A DNA stretch of 64,000 nt, from assembly GCA_030737875.1 (NCBI GenBank), contig CM060926.1, positions 162,389,579 through 162,453,578 on the forward strand. The letters are read 5' to 3'. Of this stretch, positions 42,701-54,049 are shown piece by piece. The stretch comes from Allium sativum. Taxonomy: Eukaryota > Streptophyta > Magnoliopsida > Asparagales > Amaryllidaceae. Numbering within the stretch: position 1 is the stretch's first letter; every line of letters starts with the position of its first letter. The notes under the pieces are model-generated. The model did no database searches. It was given only the letters and a program-made list of their open reading frames with translations, and was not told the origin of the DNA. A program made the position numbers and the translations under genes.

Positions 42701-45513
42701 TATGACAACCGCCCACAGCCCCCACACTAAACAAGAGGAATAATGCGCTGAAAGACGTACCAGGCAGTTATGGATGATCATCAAGGTATGATACTCAAGC
42801 GGAACCTGTCGTAAAACTCACAGCACAAGGATAAAATATAATAGAACATATACAACATGTATTATTAGTGAAGCCGAAAACACTAAACTTTCATAACAAC
42901 TAGAAAGTAATATCCATGCCTTGGATTACAACAGTAGTATTTATACAAATTGCCTCACTACAGCACTCAGAGAATAACAAACAACGGAAACAGAAATACT
43001 ACATAGTAATAAAACTGGTATGTGTGCCTCCCACTCACCTCCGAACCGCAACATCGTCATCACTAAGATATCACTTGTCACATGCCACCTAGTATGCGCA
43101 TCCACAATCAGATGAACAATCCAAGGTAATAAGAGGGAAACATAAAACCTCGAGTCACACAACAGTCTTAGTGAGCGATAAAACAGCTAACAAACATCAA
43201 CAATAAAGTGTATGAGAATGGGTAAATAAACATACTAATCTACCCACAATACCAGAGAAGAGCTCAACCCTATCTTCCCTACATCGGACAGTAATAGCCT
43301 TTACAACAACATTTCAACCATACATCCATGGAAACCAGAACACCCATTTAACCATGGTAAAGCACTTATGACATCCAAATTATATATCTTATGTAAACCA
43401 TCTTAATCGAACTCAACGTCCCTCAAGCACATGCCCCAGAGGCCTAAATCAATATTAGACAAGCAACCAAGGAACATCTCCTTCGACGTTGGACAATCTA
43501 CATGAGACGGTTCAAACAAAGCAGCTAATCAACCATGACAGACTCTGGCTATCATCGCCAATCCTTCTTTGAAAACATTGTTAATCGTATGACGGCTAAA
43601 CTTGCCATATGTTAAGGGCTAATGGTAACCCTAGTTCTAGCATAAACTCCATACGCCTTTCAACGATACATATGTTTGTCCAACCTTGACAACTAGGCGT
43701 TTCAACTATACCCAGGGTACTCGACCAGCAACCTTCCGGCCTTTTAGGTGCCCCCATTGTACCCCTGCTTTGAGCCTGTTAGAACTTACAACAACGATAG
43801 TCTCTCATCCTTCGTATCTCTAGTCAGTTAACACGACGACTTGTCATAGCTCAAGCAACCTTTTCAAGCAACCATTATCCACCAACTCACGACCTTTGAG
43901 TTGCCACCTCATTCGTCAACTGTTTTATTTTTGTAGTTCGCACAATTATATGGATTATACCTGTTTTCACAAATACCCCGCCGATTTCCCATCGTTTATT
44001 CTGCACTAATTAACGAACACATACAACACATCGAATATTCCCACTTGAATTTACTTTGAAGTCACAACATCACTGAGCCAAATTACACCACTGTGCTGCG
44101 GCTAGGGTTCGGGCCCTTTTTATTCAGATGTGGATCGTACCCGAAAATATAATTTTTCAGAAATGACCCTGTGTCGTACCACCATGTCATACCACCATGT
44201 CGTACTACCCAAGTCGCACCACCATGTCGTACCACCCATGTCGCAACCCCCATGTCGCTTGGCTTCCTGCGACTTGCTTCCTGTTTCTTGGAGGAGAACA
44301 AATGCGGCATGAGTCCAAAAACGACTTGGGTTAATGCGGCTTAACTCCATTTCGTGTTCTCCAAGCCATGGTCTAACTTTGCCATATCAGCTCCGGTGAC
44401 ATGAACCCCCATGCCATGATTCTCCCACGCAATGACTTCTCCCACGCCTTGCGGATCCATGTCGTTTACGACATGGTGAAGGGCGACATGACTTCCAGAT
44501 CCACCAAAACAGCTCCAAATCTTCGACAAACGATAACGATGATTCAAATAACTCATTCCGATCAACCAAATCAATCATAACACTTCAACAAATCACCAAT
44601 AACAACAAAATAACCATTATCATCATTAAATCATAAAAAATGCTCTAAATCATGATAATCTCATAATTTAACCAAAACGATGGATCTAACTTGCATAAAC
44701 CTATGAAATAGAATTGAAATTACCGGTTTTAAGTTGCTAAATTAGATCCTATACCGATTCTCATGAAAATACACTTACCATGATGTAGATCATAGGAAAA
44801 TGACTTGAATTTGATACAAAAATTTGTGCATATAACTTATATACTTGTTTGAATCCATGTGAGAGATGCATATCACTCACAAATTCTCCAAAACAACTCA
44901 AATGCAATGATATATGATTCCTAACAGTGAAGAATTTGATCCAAACTCTTCAATTCGATGATCTATCTCTTGGATTTGCTTAGATCTAGCCTCAAATGTT
45001 GTAGATCTACGATTCTCTAAGCTCTAATGGTGGAAAGATGAAGAAATGGAGGAATGGAGGATCCCTTGGCTCTTCTAAATGAGATAATGGAGAAACTAAA
45101 CTATTTCTCATACCTCCCACCCCCTATTTATAGCCTCCACCAGCCCACTAATGGGCCTCCCAAAATCAGCCTATTATGGCTTACAAAACCTGAACAACCA
45201 ACTGAAAATCCTTAAAACAGCGATTCCTCCCAAACCGCTAAATCAAATCTTTAATGTGACCACTCTACGGAAAGGGAATCATCATTTCCTTTCCAATGGC
45301 TTAGGTCTCAACACCTGATTCAACCTTAGTCAAAAGTTATTCCCTATACAAGACTGACAGGGGCAAAATGGTCACAAACAAAATTGGTAAAAATTATGAA
45401 CATGTCTCACATCCCCATAAACAATATATTAAAATATGAGAATGATCCAACCCTCAAGGAATAAAATAAAAATATTTTACGATCTTCCGATACGTAAAAT
45501 GCGGACTGTTGCA
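42701..45513 (-). mobile_element. Family 1 chromovirus solo LTR
   Basis: Left edge TATGACAACCGCCC (first TG mutated to TA) and right edge GGACTGTTGCA, with exact TGATC duplications at 42696-42700 and 45514-45518. It aligns along its length with the two LTRs of the complete element (47698 and 54050). Minus-strand TATA (GGCTATAAATAGGGGG) at about 45122-45137. At 44170-44262 a CCATGTCGTACCA minisatellite occupies the place where the other copies carry GCCGACCCAACTTTATG repeats. Confidence 0.9.
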
Positions 45514-45518
45514 TGATC

Positions 45519-47614
45519 AGTTCAGTGCAACAACTCCTAAATCGCATCAACTCGGTTCCGTTCAAAATTGTATTCACTCGGTTCGGTTCAAGCGAGAATC
45601 TCACCGGCTCCATTTAATTTCTTGTTAATTAGCTTGTATCGTTCAGTTCAGTTTCGCATCAACTCCAAAATTACGACAAGCCATATTTGAGGTAATGTAA
45701 ATATTGCTTTTCAAGCTATTGCTTGTAGAAGTTTTATTTATGAGATTTGTTGTTTAAACCAAGTTTAGATTGAATTTTAACTTTAAATTGCTCATCGACA
45801 TTACAGACCTAAGTCATGAGGTTTGTCATACTGCTAGTATTAAAGTTCCATCTAGATCCAAAAAATACAATACATGTGGAAAGTTTTTTTTTTCCGCATT
45901 ATAGGCTATATTTTATTAAAAGCAATAACAAATGACATTTCACAGGGTGTCGAATAATGGGACGTGGATGTCAGTTATCTACTTGCAAGCTTTTAACATA
46001 AAAAGTTGAATTTGTTTTTTCTTTGTGATGTAGATAGTATATTAACTTGTCAAAGAATGAATCACCATGGCAGCAAGGAGTTGAAATATAAGTGAATGGT
46101 CAATAAGTTGAAGTCTAGTTGATCTTTTATTATGCATGTCAACATAATAAAGACTAGACATACTTGTAAGCGTCTAGCCTATGACTTTTGATAAGCCATC
46201 CAATGAAAGTTTTTCAAGCTTTAGATTCATATACACACTTAACAATCGTTTACTTTTTTGTAAACATAGGCTTCATTTTAAATTTTAAATTTATGGAGTG
46301 AGCATTTGCATTCTGCATTTTTTGTACATTTTCAAGAAACAGCAAAACAAATGAAATTATACTAGAAGATGCAGTATTATAATGCGTGCATTACATAATA
46401 TAATATCATGTTAGGGTTTGATTTCTTCTCTTCACATATATTTTAAAATGTAGGTACTGACTCTATTTTGATTTACTGATTTTTATTATCAAACTAATAG
46501 TTTATTAGTGATGTTGGAATACAAATTTTTTTTTTTTGACTACCAATGGTTTCCTGATGATAATAACTACTTATATATAAAAATGTTATTTACCAATCTT
46601 TTTTATGTGATTGTCAAACTTTCATTTTTTTTAAACACTGTAGATAATAATATGAAAAATCCAATAATATTGTGTTTTCAAATCCTAGCACAAGCGCATG
46701 CATGCGCATATACATAAATGAGGACACACGTGCGCGTATGCGCACACACGTGGAGCAACTATTTGGACACAAAATTAGACACAATCGGTGACACAAAAGT
46801 AAATGAGAAATTAACACATGTTCATTCCATAAATGCTTTTTAAAATTTCAAAATAAAGCTTATTTCGTGATCTGTGCTGGAGGAACCTTTTAAAGAAAGA
46901 AAAACAAAAGGAAGTGCCTATACAAAACACACTCACACACACACACACACACATCTCCAAACATGCAATGCACAGACATATCTCCAAACATGCAATAAAA
47001 CGAATCAATGTATTAAGGTGCCACAATACATGTGCAAACCAAGTTTACATTCAATCTTTTAAACTTCAGAATTGAAGTCATTTAGAACATTCAATTATGG
47101 TTTGAAGATTTAGATTTATTGGTTTCATTGAATAAGCAACGTGTAACAAAAACATAAAGCTTGTATAAAATACACTTGAACTGAAAATATTTCACATCTT
47201 ATAGTGTTGCTACTTAGTACACAAAATGTTGAAATCTGAATTTTGTGTGTCTATGCACTTGAAGATGACAGAGAGTTCATCACTGAATCGTTCAAACTGC
47301 AGATCTAAAAGGAGGGCATCCGGATTTAAGGTTACAATTTTAGGTACTGGTGGAGGTATAGGACACTCACATCCCTAGGTATGGGTCCTTCATCTATACG
47401 ACGCTGTTAATGCTCTAGGTGTCATTGCCGATATTTGTCACATGAACACAAGCGCCATGATATACTTCTCACATTTTTTTATTGTTATTTTGTTTTATGG
47501 TTAACGTGGTTTAAAACGATTGATAAAATCTATTGAAGTTATACTTGAACTCTATTCTAAACTAACTTTAAACATTGTTCGGATTGTTAACTATTATGAA
47601 ATTTTAATGTCAAT
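45519..47614. other. Unassigned intergenic DNA
   Basis: No gene was recognised. It holds an alternating purine-pyrimidine stretch (46690-46755), an (AC)n tract (46927-46953), one end of a CTATTTGGACACAAAAT element (46754), and short frames without motifs. Confidence 0.45.
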
Positions 47615-47697
47615 TGTGACGATCTAGATTTCTATGTAAGAATGTTTGAATTATTTAGATATTTAAAACGATTTTTTAAAAATCCATTGATTAAAAA

Positions 47698-50599
47698 TGT
47701 GATGACCGCCTACTGCCACCGCACTATACAGGAGAAAATAATGCGCTGAAAGGTGTGCCAGGCAACTATGGACGATCATCAAGGTATGGTACATAAGCGA
47801 AACCTGTGATAAATCTCACAGCGCAAGGATAAAATATAATAGAACATATACAACATGTAATATTAGTGAAGCACATTTGAGCGGAAATCTCAAGTTTTCA
47901 AAACAACAAGAAAATATATCCTTACACCAGGATTGCAACATATGTATGTACAAATTTGCCTCACTACAACACTCAGAGTAGAATAACCAACAGCGGAAAC
48001 CCAAATACTATATAGTAAGAGAGATAGTACGCTAGCCTTCTGCTCGCCATCGATCAGCATCATCGTCCTCACTAAAGCATCCCCTGTCACCTGCTACTTA
48101 GTCTGCCCATCCACAATCGGATGAACAACCCAAGGTAATAAGAGGAGACATAAAACCTTGAGTCAGACAACAGTCTTAGTGAGCGATAAAACAGCTAACA
48201 AACTTCAACAATAAAGTATATGAGAATAGGTAGATTGACAAACCATTCTAACAAACACCAGAGAAGAACACAACTCCCATCTTCCCTCACATCGGACAGT
48301 GATAGCCTTTACAATCCATAACACCCAAGGTAACAACAATTCACTCATGGAAATTAGAACAACCATCGATAACACCCATAGCATCTAGATTACTTAGGTC
48401 TCACGTAGAAAATCCTAATCGAGTTTAACATCCCTCAAGCACTCTCCTCAGAGGCCTAAACCAATTTCAGTCATGCACTCAAGGAACATTTCCCTCGACT
48501 TTGGATAATCCACGTGAGATGGTACAAACAGAACGACCAATCATCCATGACTGACTCTGGCTACCACCGTCAATCCTACTTTGGAACCATCGTAATTGTT
48601 TGACTGGCCCATACTACCATCCGTTAAGGGATAATGGCAACCCCGGTCCTAGCAAAACCCCGTACGTATTTGCATCGATACGTACCTAGGCCTTTTCAAT
48701 GATACCCAAGGTACTCGACCTACATCCAGTCTTTTAGGTGCCCCAATTATACCCCTGTTTTGGGCCCGCTAGAACCTACGACACGATAATCCCTCGGCCT
48801 TCACATCTTTAGTCACCATCCCTTGCAACTATCCATTAGCTCACAACACCTTAGAGCGGCCATTACCCACGAACTCATTACATCCTTGAGTCGTTCTTTC
48901 CCATGAACTTAATACATCCTCGAGTCATTCTTTCACATGAACTCGATACATCCTTGAGTCATTCTCACATTCGTTGTATACAACAAACAATGAAAAAATC
49001 ACATCACTTCGAACATTCTCATCTGGACTCTCGTCGAAGCCACCATCACCATCGAACCAAACAACTTCAATATAAAGGTTCAACATAGTCTATAACATTA
49101 TCACCCCACTCAGGACACCTTTGAGTGGTCATACCATTCACTGTTCTACACCGATCAACGAACTCTTTTCAACACTTCCAAACTTCCCAATTGAATTCAC
49201 TTTGAAGTCATATCATCACCAGAAATATCCGACCAGAAATAGCTGACCAGAAATGGTAGAAATGGCTGACCAGAAATGGCTGACCCACTTTATGCCGACC
49301 CAACTTTATGCCGACACAACTTTATGCTGACCATTTTTATGCTGACCTAACTTTATGCCGACCCAACTTTATGTCGACCCAACTTCAGGCCGAACCAATT
49401 CTATGCCGGCCCATTTTAGGCCGACCCAACTCTATGTCGACCCACTTTATGCCGACCCACTTTAGGCCGACCCAACTCTATGCCGACCCATTTTAGGCCG
49501 ACCCAACTCTATGCTGACCCACTTTATGCCGACCCAACTCTATGCCGACCCAACTTCAGGCCGACCCAAAACCTGTATATTGCAATTCAACTCTGATTCG
49601 ACCAAAACTACGCCAAATGATAAATCCGACGAAACCAACTCATCCCACTTATCAATTATGGCCACAATCATGGTATGAAACCATCATTATCATGGTACAA
49701 CGATTTTAACTGAAATTACGCAAATCACCACAAATCATGGAAAAATGATCATATGAACAAAACTATAGATCTAACTTGCACAAGCATATGAAATATCATG
49801 GAAATTACCTATCTAAACTTACTAAATCATATCATAGGGTGATTTATATGAAAATGAACTTAATATAGCATAGATCTATGGGAAAATGATTGAATATGAT
49901 GAAAAACATAATCAAACACTCATACACTTCATTGAATCCATGTGAGAGATGTAAATCACTCACCGATTCTCCAAAACATGCTAAAACGATAGAATTATGA
50001 ATCCAGACAGCGAGCAATTCAAACCAAACTCCTTGATTCGATGAATTCTCCCTTGAAATGATGTAGATCTAGCCTCCAATGGTGTAGATCTTCGATTTCC
50101 CTCCTTGGATTTGGATTTTTAATGGTGGAAAAGTGTTAGAGGAAGGAGGAGCACAAGGCCACCCAATGAGGAAATGAAAAACTAAACTATTTCCCATATC
50201 CCTCGCCCCTATTTATACCCTTCCATCAGCCCACTAATGGGCTTCTCCTATTCAGCCCATTATGGCTTACCAAACCTGGACAGCCAACCGAAAAACCTTA
50301 AAACAATGATTCCTCCCAAACCACTGAGCCAAATCTTTAATGTAACCACTCTACGGAAAGGCAACCATCAATTTCTTTCCAATGGCACAGGTCTCACCTT
50401 CTGGTTCGACCTGAGTCAAAAGTTATGCCCTGCACAAGACTGATAGGGGGGAAATGGTCACAAACAAAATTGGTAAAAATTATGGACATGTATCACATAC
50501 CTATAAGCAACATACCAAAAGATGAGAATGATCCAACCCTCAGGGAATAAAATAAAAATATTTTACGATCTTTTGATACGTAAAATGCGTGCTGTTACA
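47698..50599 (-). repeat. Family 1 3' LTR
   Basis: 2902 bases, TGTGATGACCGCC at the left to GTGCTGTTACA at the right. Minus-strand TATA (GGTATAAATAGGGGC) at about 50208-50222. The GCCGACCCAACTTTATG minisatellite is at about 49290-49570. In a hand-aligned stretch of about 170 bases it differs from the 5' LTR at about 15 positions. Confidence 0.92.
49290..49570. repeat. GCCGACCCAACTTTAT minisatellite
   Basis: Units of 15-17 bases, with ACTTTATGCC, ACTTCAGGCC and ACTCTATGCC variants joined by GACCCA, recur about 17 times in the 3' LTR. Confidence 0.9.
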
Positions 50600-50620
50600 T
50601 TCTCCCCCCCCCCCCCCCTT
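50600..50620 (-). promoter_or_regulatory. Polypurine tract of the family 1 element
   Basis: On the minus strand this reads AAG, fifteen G, AGAA, immediately before the 3' LTR start TGTAACAGC. It is the expected plus-strand primer. Confidence 0.88.
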
Positions 50621-50829
50621 AAGAATTTTGCCCCCGAAATTCTGAGCAAACACAAGCAATCACAATAATTCCGCATGCCTATCATCCATGGGAAGCCAAT
50701 TCTATCACCCAAACTAGCAACCATCAAGCCATGCGTCCATAGCCTTATCCTAGCATGCGGAATTCTATCAAACGATAACAAAGACAATAAAAAAATCAAC
50801 AAGTAATAATGATGGTGCGATATCAATGG

Positions 50830-51640
50830 GTCATACGGATGAAGAGTTTTGGATGAGTCGTCTTTATACTCTCCCCCGTCTCCCACATAACATTGTCACC
50901 CTCCCCACTCCATTATACCTTAACTAAATTAAACGTCTTTTCCCTAAGCTGTTTCGTGTCATTCGTCATAAAACGAAGCGGCTTACGAGATTTCATAACT
51001 ACGAACTCAACTATAAGGTCGACGTACTACTCCGGAGGTACACATCCGACCATGCGAATATTTTCGCAAAAATGACTCACAAAAACATTGTGCACACTCT
51101 ACATCTCTCACGTAAAATCACTCTATACATGAGCTTTCCGATTTGCTTGTCTATCGAAAACGGCCCAACAACCTAGGAGCTAACTTCCCTCTATTTCCAA
51201 ATCGAACCACATGCTTCAATGGCAAAATCTTTACAAAAACCATATTGCCAACGTCGAATTCCAAAACCATACGACGTTTATCATCATAACTCTTCTGACG
51301 ATCCTGGGCTGCTTTCATTCGTTGTCGAACGATCTCAATACGATCCGAGGTTTCTCTAATCATTTCAGGCCCAAGTACCAACTTATCTCCAGTTTCTAAC
51401 CAATAAGCTGGAGAATTGGACGGCCTCCCATACAACGCCTCGTATGGTGCCATCTCAATACTCGACTGTAGCTATTATTATACAAACTCAACTAGATGTT
51501 CTTTTCATGATCCACCGAAGTCTAACACACAAGCCCTCAGGAGATCTTCCAAAACTCCATTGACTCTCTCGGTCTGATATCAGTTTGGGGATGATATGTC
51601 GTACTCAAACACATCTCGATTCCCAAAGCCTCTTGTAGCT
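50830..51640 (-). pseudogene. Integrase C-terminal part with chromodomain remnant
   Basis: Read downwards from about 51640: TTYHPQTD (integrase core end), then MAPYEALYGRPSNSPAYWLE and RIEIVRQRMKAAQDRQKSY, the GPY/F-like region ending GKLAPRLLG near 51151. Then, after stops and frame breaks, a chromodomain-like tail at about 51050-50830 with LREKT/RTFNLVKV, WSGEGDNVMWE and HPKLF. Chromodomains guide integration to chromatin. Stops show this is dead. Confidence 0.8.
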
Positions 51641-51649
51641 TTTCCAAAA

Positions 51650-52099
51650 TTAACTTGGCTTCTTCTGTTTAGCTTTCACTAACTGACAGCTTATGCACAT
51701 GGAAATAAACTTTCCCATATCTTGCTTCATCCCCTTCCAGTAGTAGATTTGTTTCATGTTCTGATACATCTTATCACCGTTGGGATGAACCGTTAACTTC
51801 GAGTGATGACATTCCCTCAGAACCTCATCTCTCAATCCGTCGACATCAGGAATAACTAATCGTCCTTGCTTTCGAAGCCAACCTTCTCGATCGACTTCGA
51901 ACTCTTTATCTTTCAGTTCCAGCTTCTTGATAAGCTCGACAAGCTTCACATTTTGCTTTTTGCTTTCGCCAATTCTTTCGACAAGAGTAGCTCTTATCGA
52001 CAAGCTTACCAACATTTCAGGTTCCAACTCACACCTTGGCCTGAAATCGAATCTTGCCAAATACTCAAGACCCTTCCATTCCCAAAACATCGCTCCCAA
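51650..52099 (-). pseudogene. Integrase zinc-binding (HHCC) domain
   Basis: The frame contains VIPDVDGLRDEVLRECHHSK, then TVHPNGDKMYQNMKQIYYW and SMCISCQLVKAKQKKPS. The paired H and C residues form the N-terminal HHCC zinc finger of integrase. The catalytic core with its first two aspartates should follow after AKQKKPS but is missing; sequence jumps to the YHPQTD part. Confidence 0.85.
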
Positions 52100-52111
52100 A
52101 CTTGCGTGTTT

Positions 52112-52414
52112 TCAACTCAACACATCTGCAACTGCATTACCTTTTCCTCGAGTATAGGCTATACCAAAATCATATGACGCCAGAAACTCTAACCATCGTT
52201 GTTGCCGAAGGTTCAAATCCTTTTGGGAGAAAAGATACTTCAACGACTTGTGATCTGTAACCAACTCGAATCGAACGCCCAATAGGTAATGCCTCCACAT
52301 CTTCAGGGCAAACACAATCACCGCCAACTCCAAGTCATGAGTTGGATAGTTTTTCTCATGTGGCTTTAGCTGTCGACTCGCGTAAGCCACAACCTTATCC
52401 TTCACCACTCTCAA
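52112..52414 (-). pseudogene. RNase H domain, N-terminally deleted
   Basis: [20 protein letters not shown], then [20 protein letters not shown], and [19 protein letters not shown]. The glutamate of HDLEL, the aspartate of TDHKSL and the final aspartate of VADVLS are visible. The segment with the first catalytic aspartate is lost by the same deletion that removed the reverse transcriptase core. Confidence 0.88.
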
Positions 52415-52429
52415 CTAGTGGAATCCCGT

Positions 52430-52990
52430 TGCCAGATCCATCTGAGAAAACACTCTGGCTTCATGGAGCTGATCGAACAAGTCATCAATCCTTGGTAACG
52501 GATACTTGTTCTTCTTAGTCACCTAGCTCAGCTCACGATAGTCCACTCACAATCTTAACGAGCCATCCGCATTGGTTGCAAACACGACCGTTGCACCCTA
52601 TTTGGAAACACTTCTCTAAATGAATCCCTTCCCTAGAAGGTCACGAACTCGCACCTCCAACTCTCGCTGTTTCTTAGGCCCCACCTGCATAAGAAGTGTT
52701 ACGATTGGTATAGCTCCCTCGACCAACTGTATTCTAAACTCGATCTCATGATGCGACAGCAACTCTTTGACTTTGTCAAAGACATCGTCATACTCATTAG
52801 CGACCGGCACAGATGAAAAGTCTTCTTGTGGAATTACAAGCGAATATAACAACTCATAAAGACACTATCCTCGGGTTTACCCTGAACCAACACCTTTCAC
52901 CCTTCCACATTCCCGATTTTCACCTCTAGCTTTTCGCAATTCACACTTGTCGCATACCTCTTGGGCCAATCTACTCCCAAGATGATCCTA
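52430..52990 (-). pseudogene. Protease tail and reverse transcriptase N-terminal part
   Basis: From about 52990 downwards: FRIILGVDWPKRYATSVNCE, the end of the protease region. Then NEYDDVFDKVKELLSHHEIE and LEVRVRDLLGKGFI at 52852-52616. Then [14 protein letters not shown] and [11 protein letters not shown] near 52430, the reverse transcriptase motif holding the first catalytic aspartate. The YxDD box is absent: the sequence passes straight to RNase H. In-frame stops are present. Confidence 0.85.
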
Positions 52991-53245
52991 AACTCAGCGA
53001 AAATCACACTAAGCATCCATTCATAAATAAGCATCTTTGATCAAACGATACTAGATCCACAAAGTATGCAAAGAGCAGATGAACCCATACTAGATTAGTT
53101 ACAACTAAAGGTCTATTACAACTTCAAGTTCCAAACTTATTCGGCATACGATCATATTATAGGTAAATGAAAGCGATGCTCAAGTACCAAATAGAACTCA
53201 ACAACTCCCTTGGCAGAAAGTATATATCCAAAACACCAACATCTT

Positions 53246-53863
53246 CTAATTCTCATCAGGAAGGCAATAGGAAATCGGAATTGCTTCCATAACACATGCT
53301 TCCCCTGGTTGCTTATTCTTCAGAAAATTAGGACAATCCTTTTTTTCATGCCCAGGCTTTTCACATTTGAAGCACTTCTTCTCAGCTCTGGGCTTCTTAC
53401 AATCCTTGGAAAAATGGCCCTTCTGCCAGCAGTTAAAGAAAGTCACCTTTCCATTCTTCTTCTTCTTCTTCTTATTCAGTTTCTTTCCAGCTTTGGTGCC
53501 AGAAAAAGTTTCTTCCTGAGACTCATGTCTGGTTCCAAAAGCCTTGTCCCAAGCAGCACTAATTCTTTCTTCTCGCTCCTTAACTCGGCGTCGAAGTTGC
53601 TCCAAAGCCCGACTTCTTCTTAACTCATCTTATTCATCTATAGGAGAATCTTTCTGTCTCTTAGCAGAATCCCTTCTGGGTACTTGCACAGGAACATCAC
53701 GCTCCACTGTCGCTTCTCGAATGGGTATCCTTAACATAGCCGTTGCCATCATGGCCGCCCCAAACATAACCAGGTATTCCGGTGCAACTGTTAAAGCTCC
53801 CAATTGGCTTCCATCTCCTACTCCTCCAATTCCAAACTCACTCCTAGAGGTTTGACGACTCAT
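53246..53863 (-). pseudogene. Truncated chromovirus gag with zinc knuckles
   Basis: It opens MSRQTSRSEFGIGGVGDGSQ and stops at 53630. The match resumes at 53605 (RRRVKEREERISAAWDKAFG). A lysine run precedes FFNCWQKGHFSKDC, a knuckle missing its first cysteine, and then an intact CCHC knuckle CFKCEKPGHEKKDC. The capsid region expected between the N-terminus and the knuckles is missing, so gag cannot assemble on its own. Confidence 0.82.
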
Positions 53864-54035
53864 TCTAAATATAAAATAGAATGATTAGTCCACTTACAAG
53901 ATAAACTACTGAAGAAGTACAAACACTACTACTATATATGCTAATATATGTATAGTAAATGTCCAACTGAAATCTACAAATATGTCTCTCATACGTAATT
54001 ACGTCTTTGAACTTTGGCTAAAATCGTTAACCAGA

Positions 54036-54047
54036 GCTCTGATACCA
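54036..54047 (-). promoter_or_regulatory. Primer-binding site of the family 1 element
   Basis: The minus strand reads TGGTATCAGAGC (initiator tRNA-Met), two bases from the 5' LTR edge at 54050. Confidence 0.93.
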
Positions 54048-54049
54048 AA

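Noticed and set aside
44083..44578. Frames in the solo LTR minisatellite region
   Set aside because: They follow the CCATGTCGTACC repeat; not genes.
49290..49570. CRISPR-like spaced repeat
   Set aside because: Units are directly tandem with variants and no unique spacers, and the genome is a plant; it is a minisatellite in an LTR.
51866..52260. Plus-strand frames of 68-103 codons
   Set aside because: Shadows of the minus-strand integrase and RNase H remnants.
53210..53855. Plus-strand frames of 103-137 codons
   Set aside because: Shadows of the minus-strand chromovirus gag.
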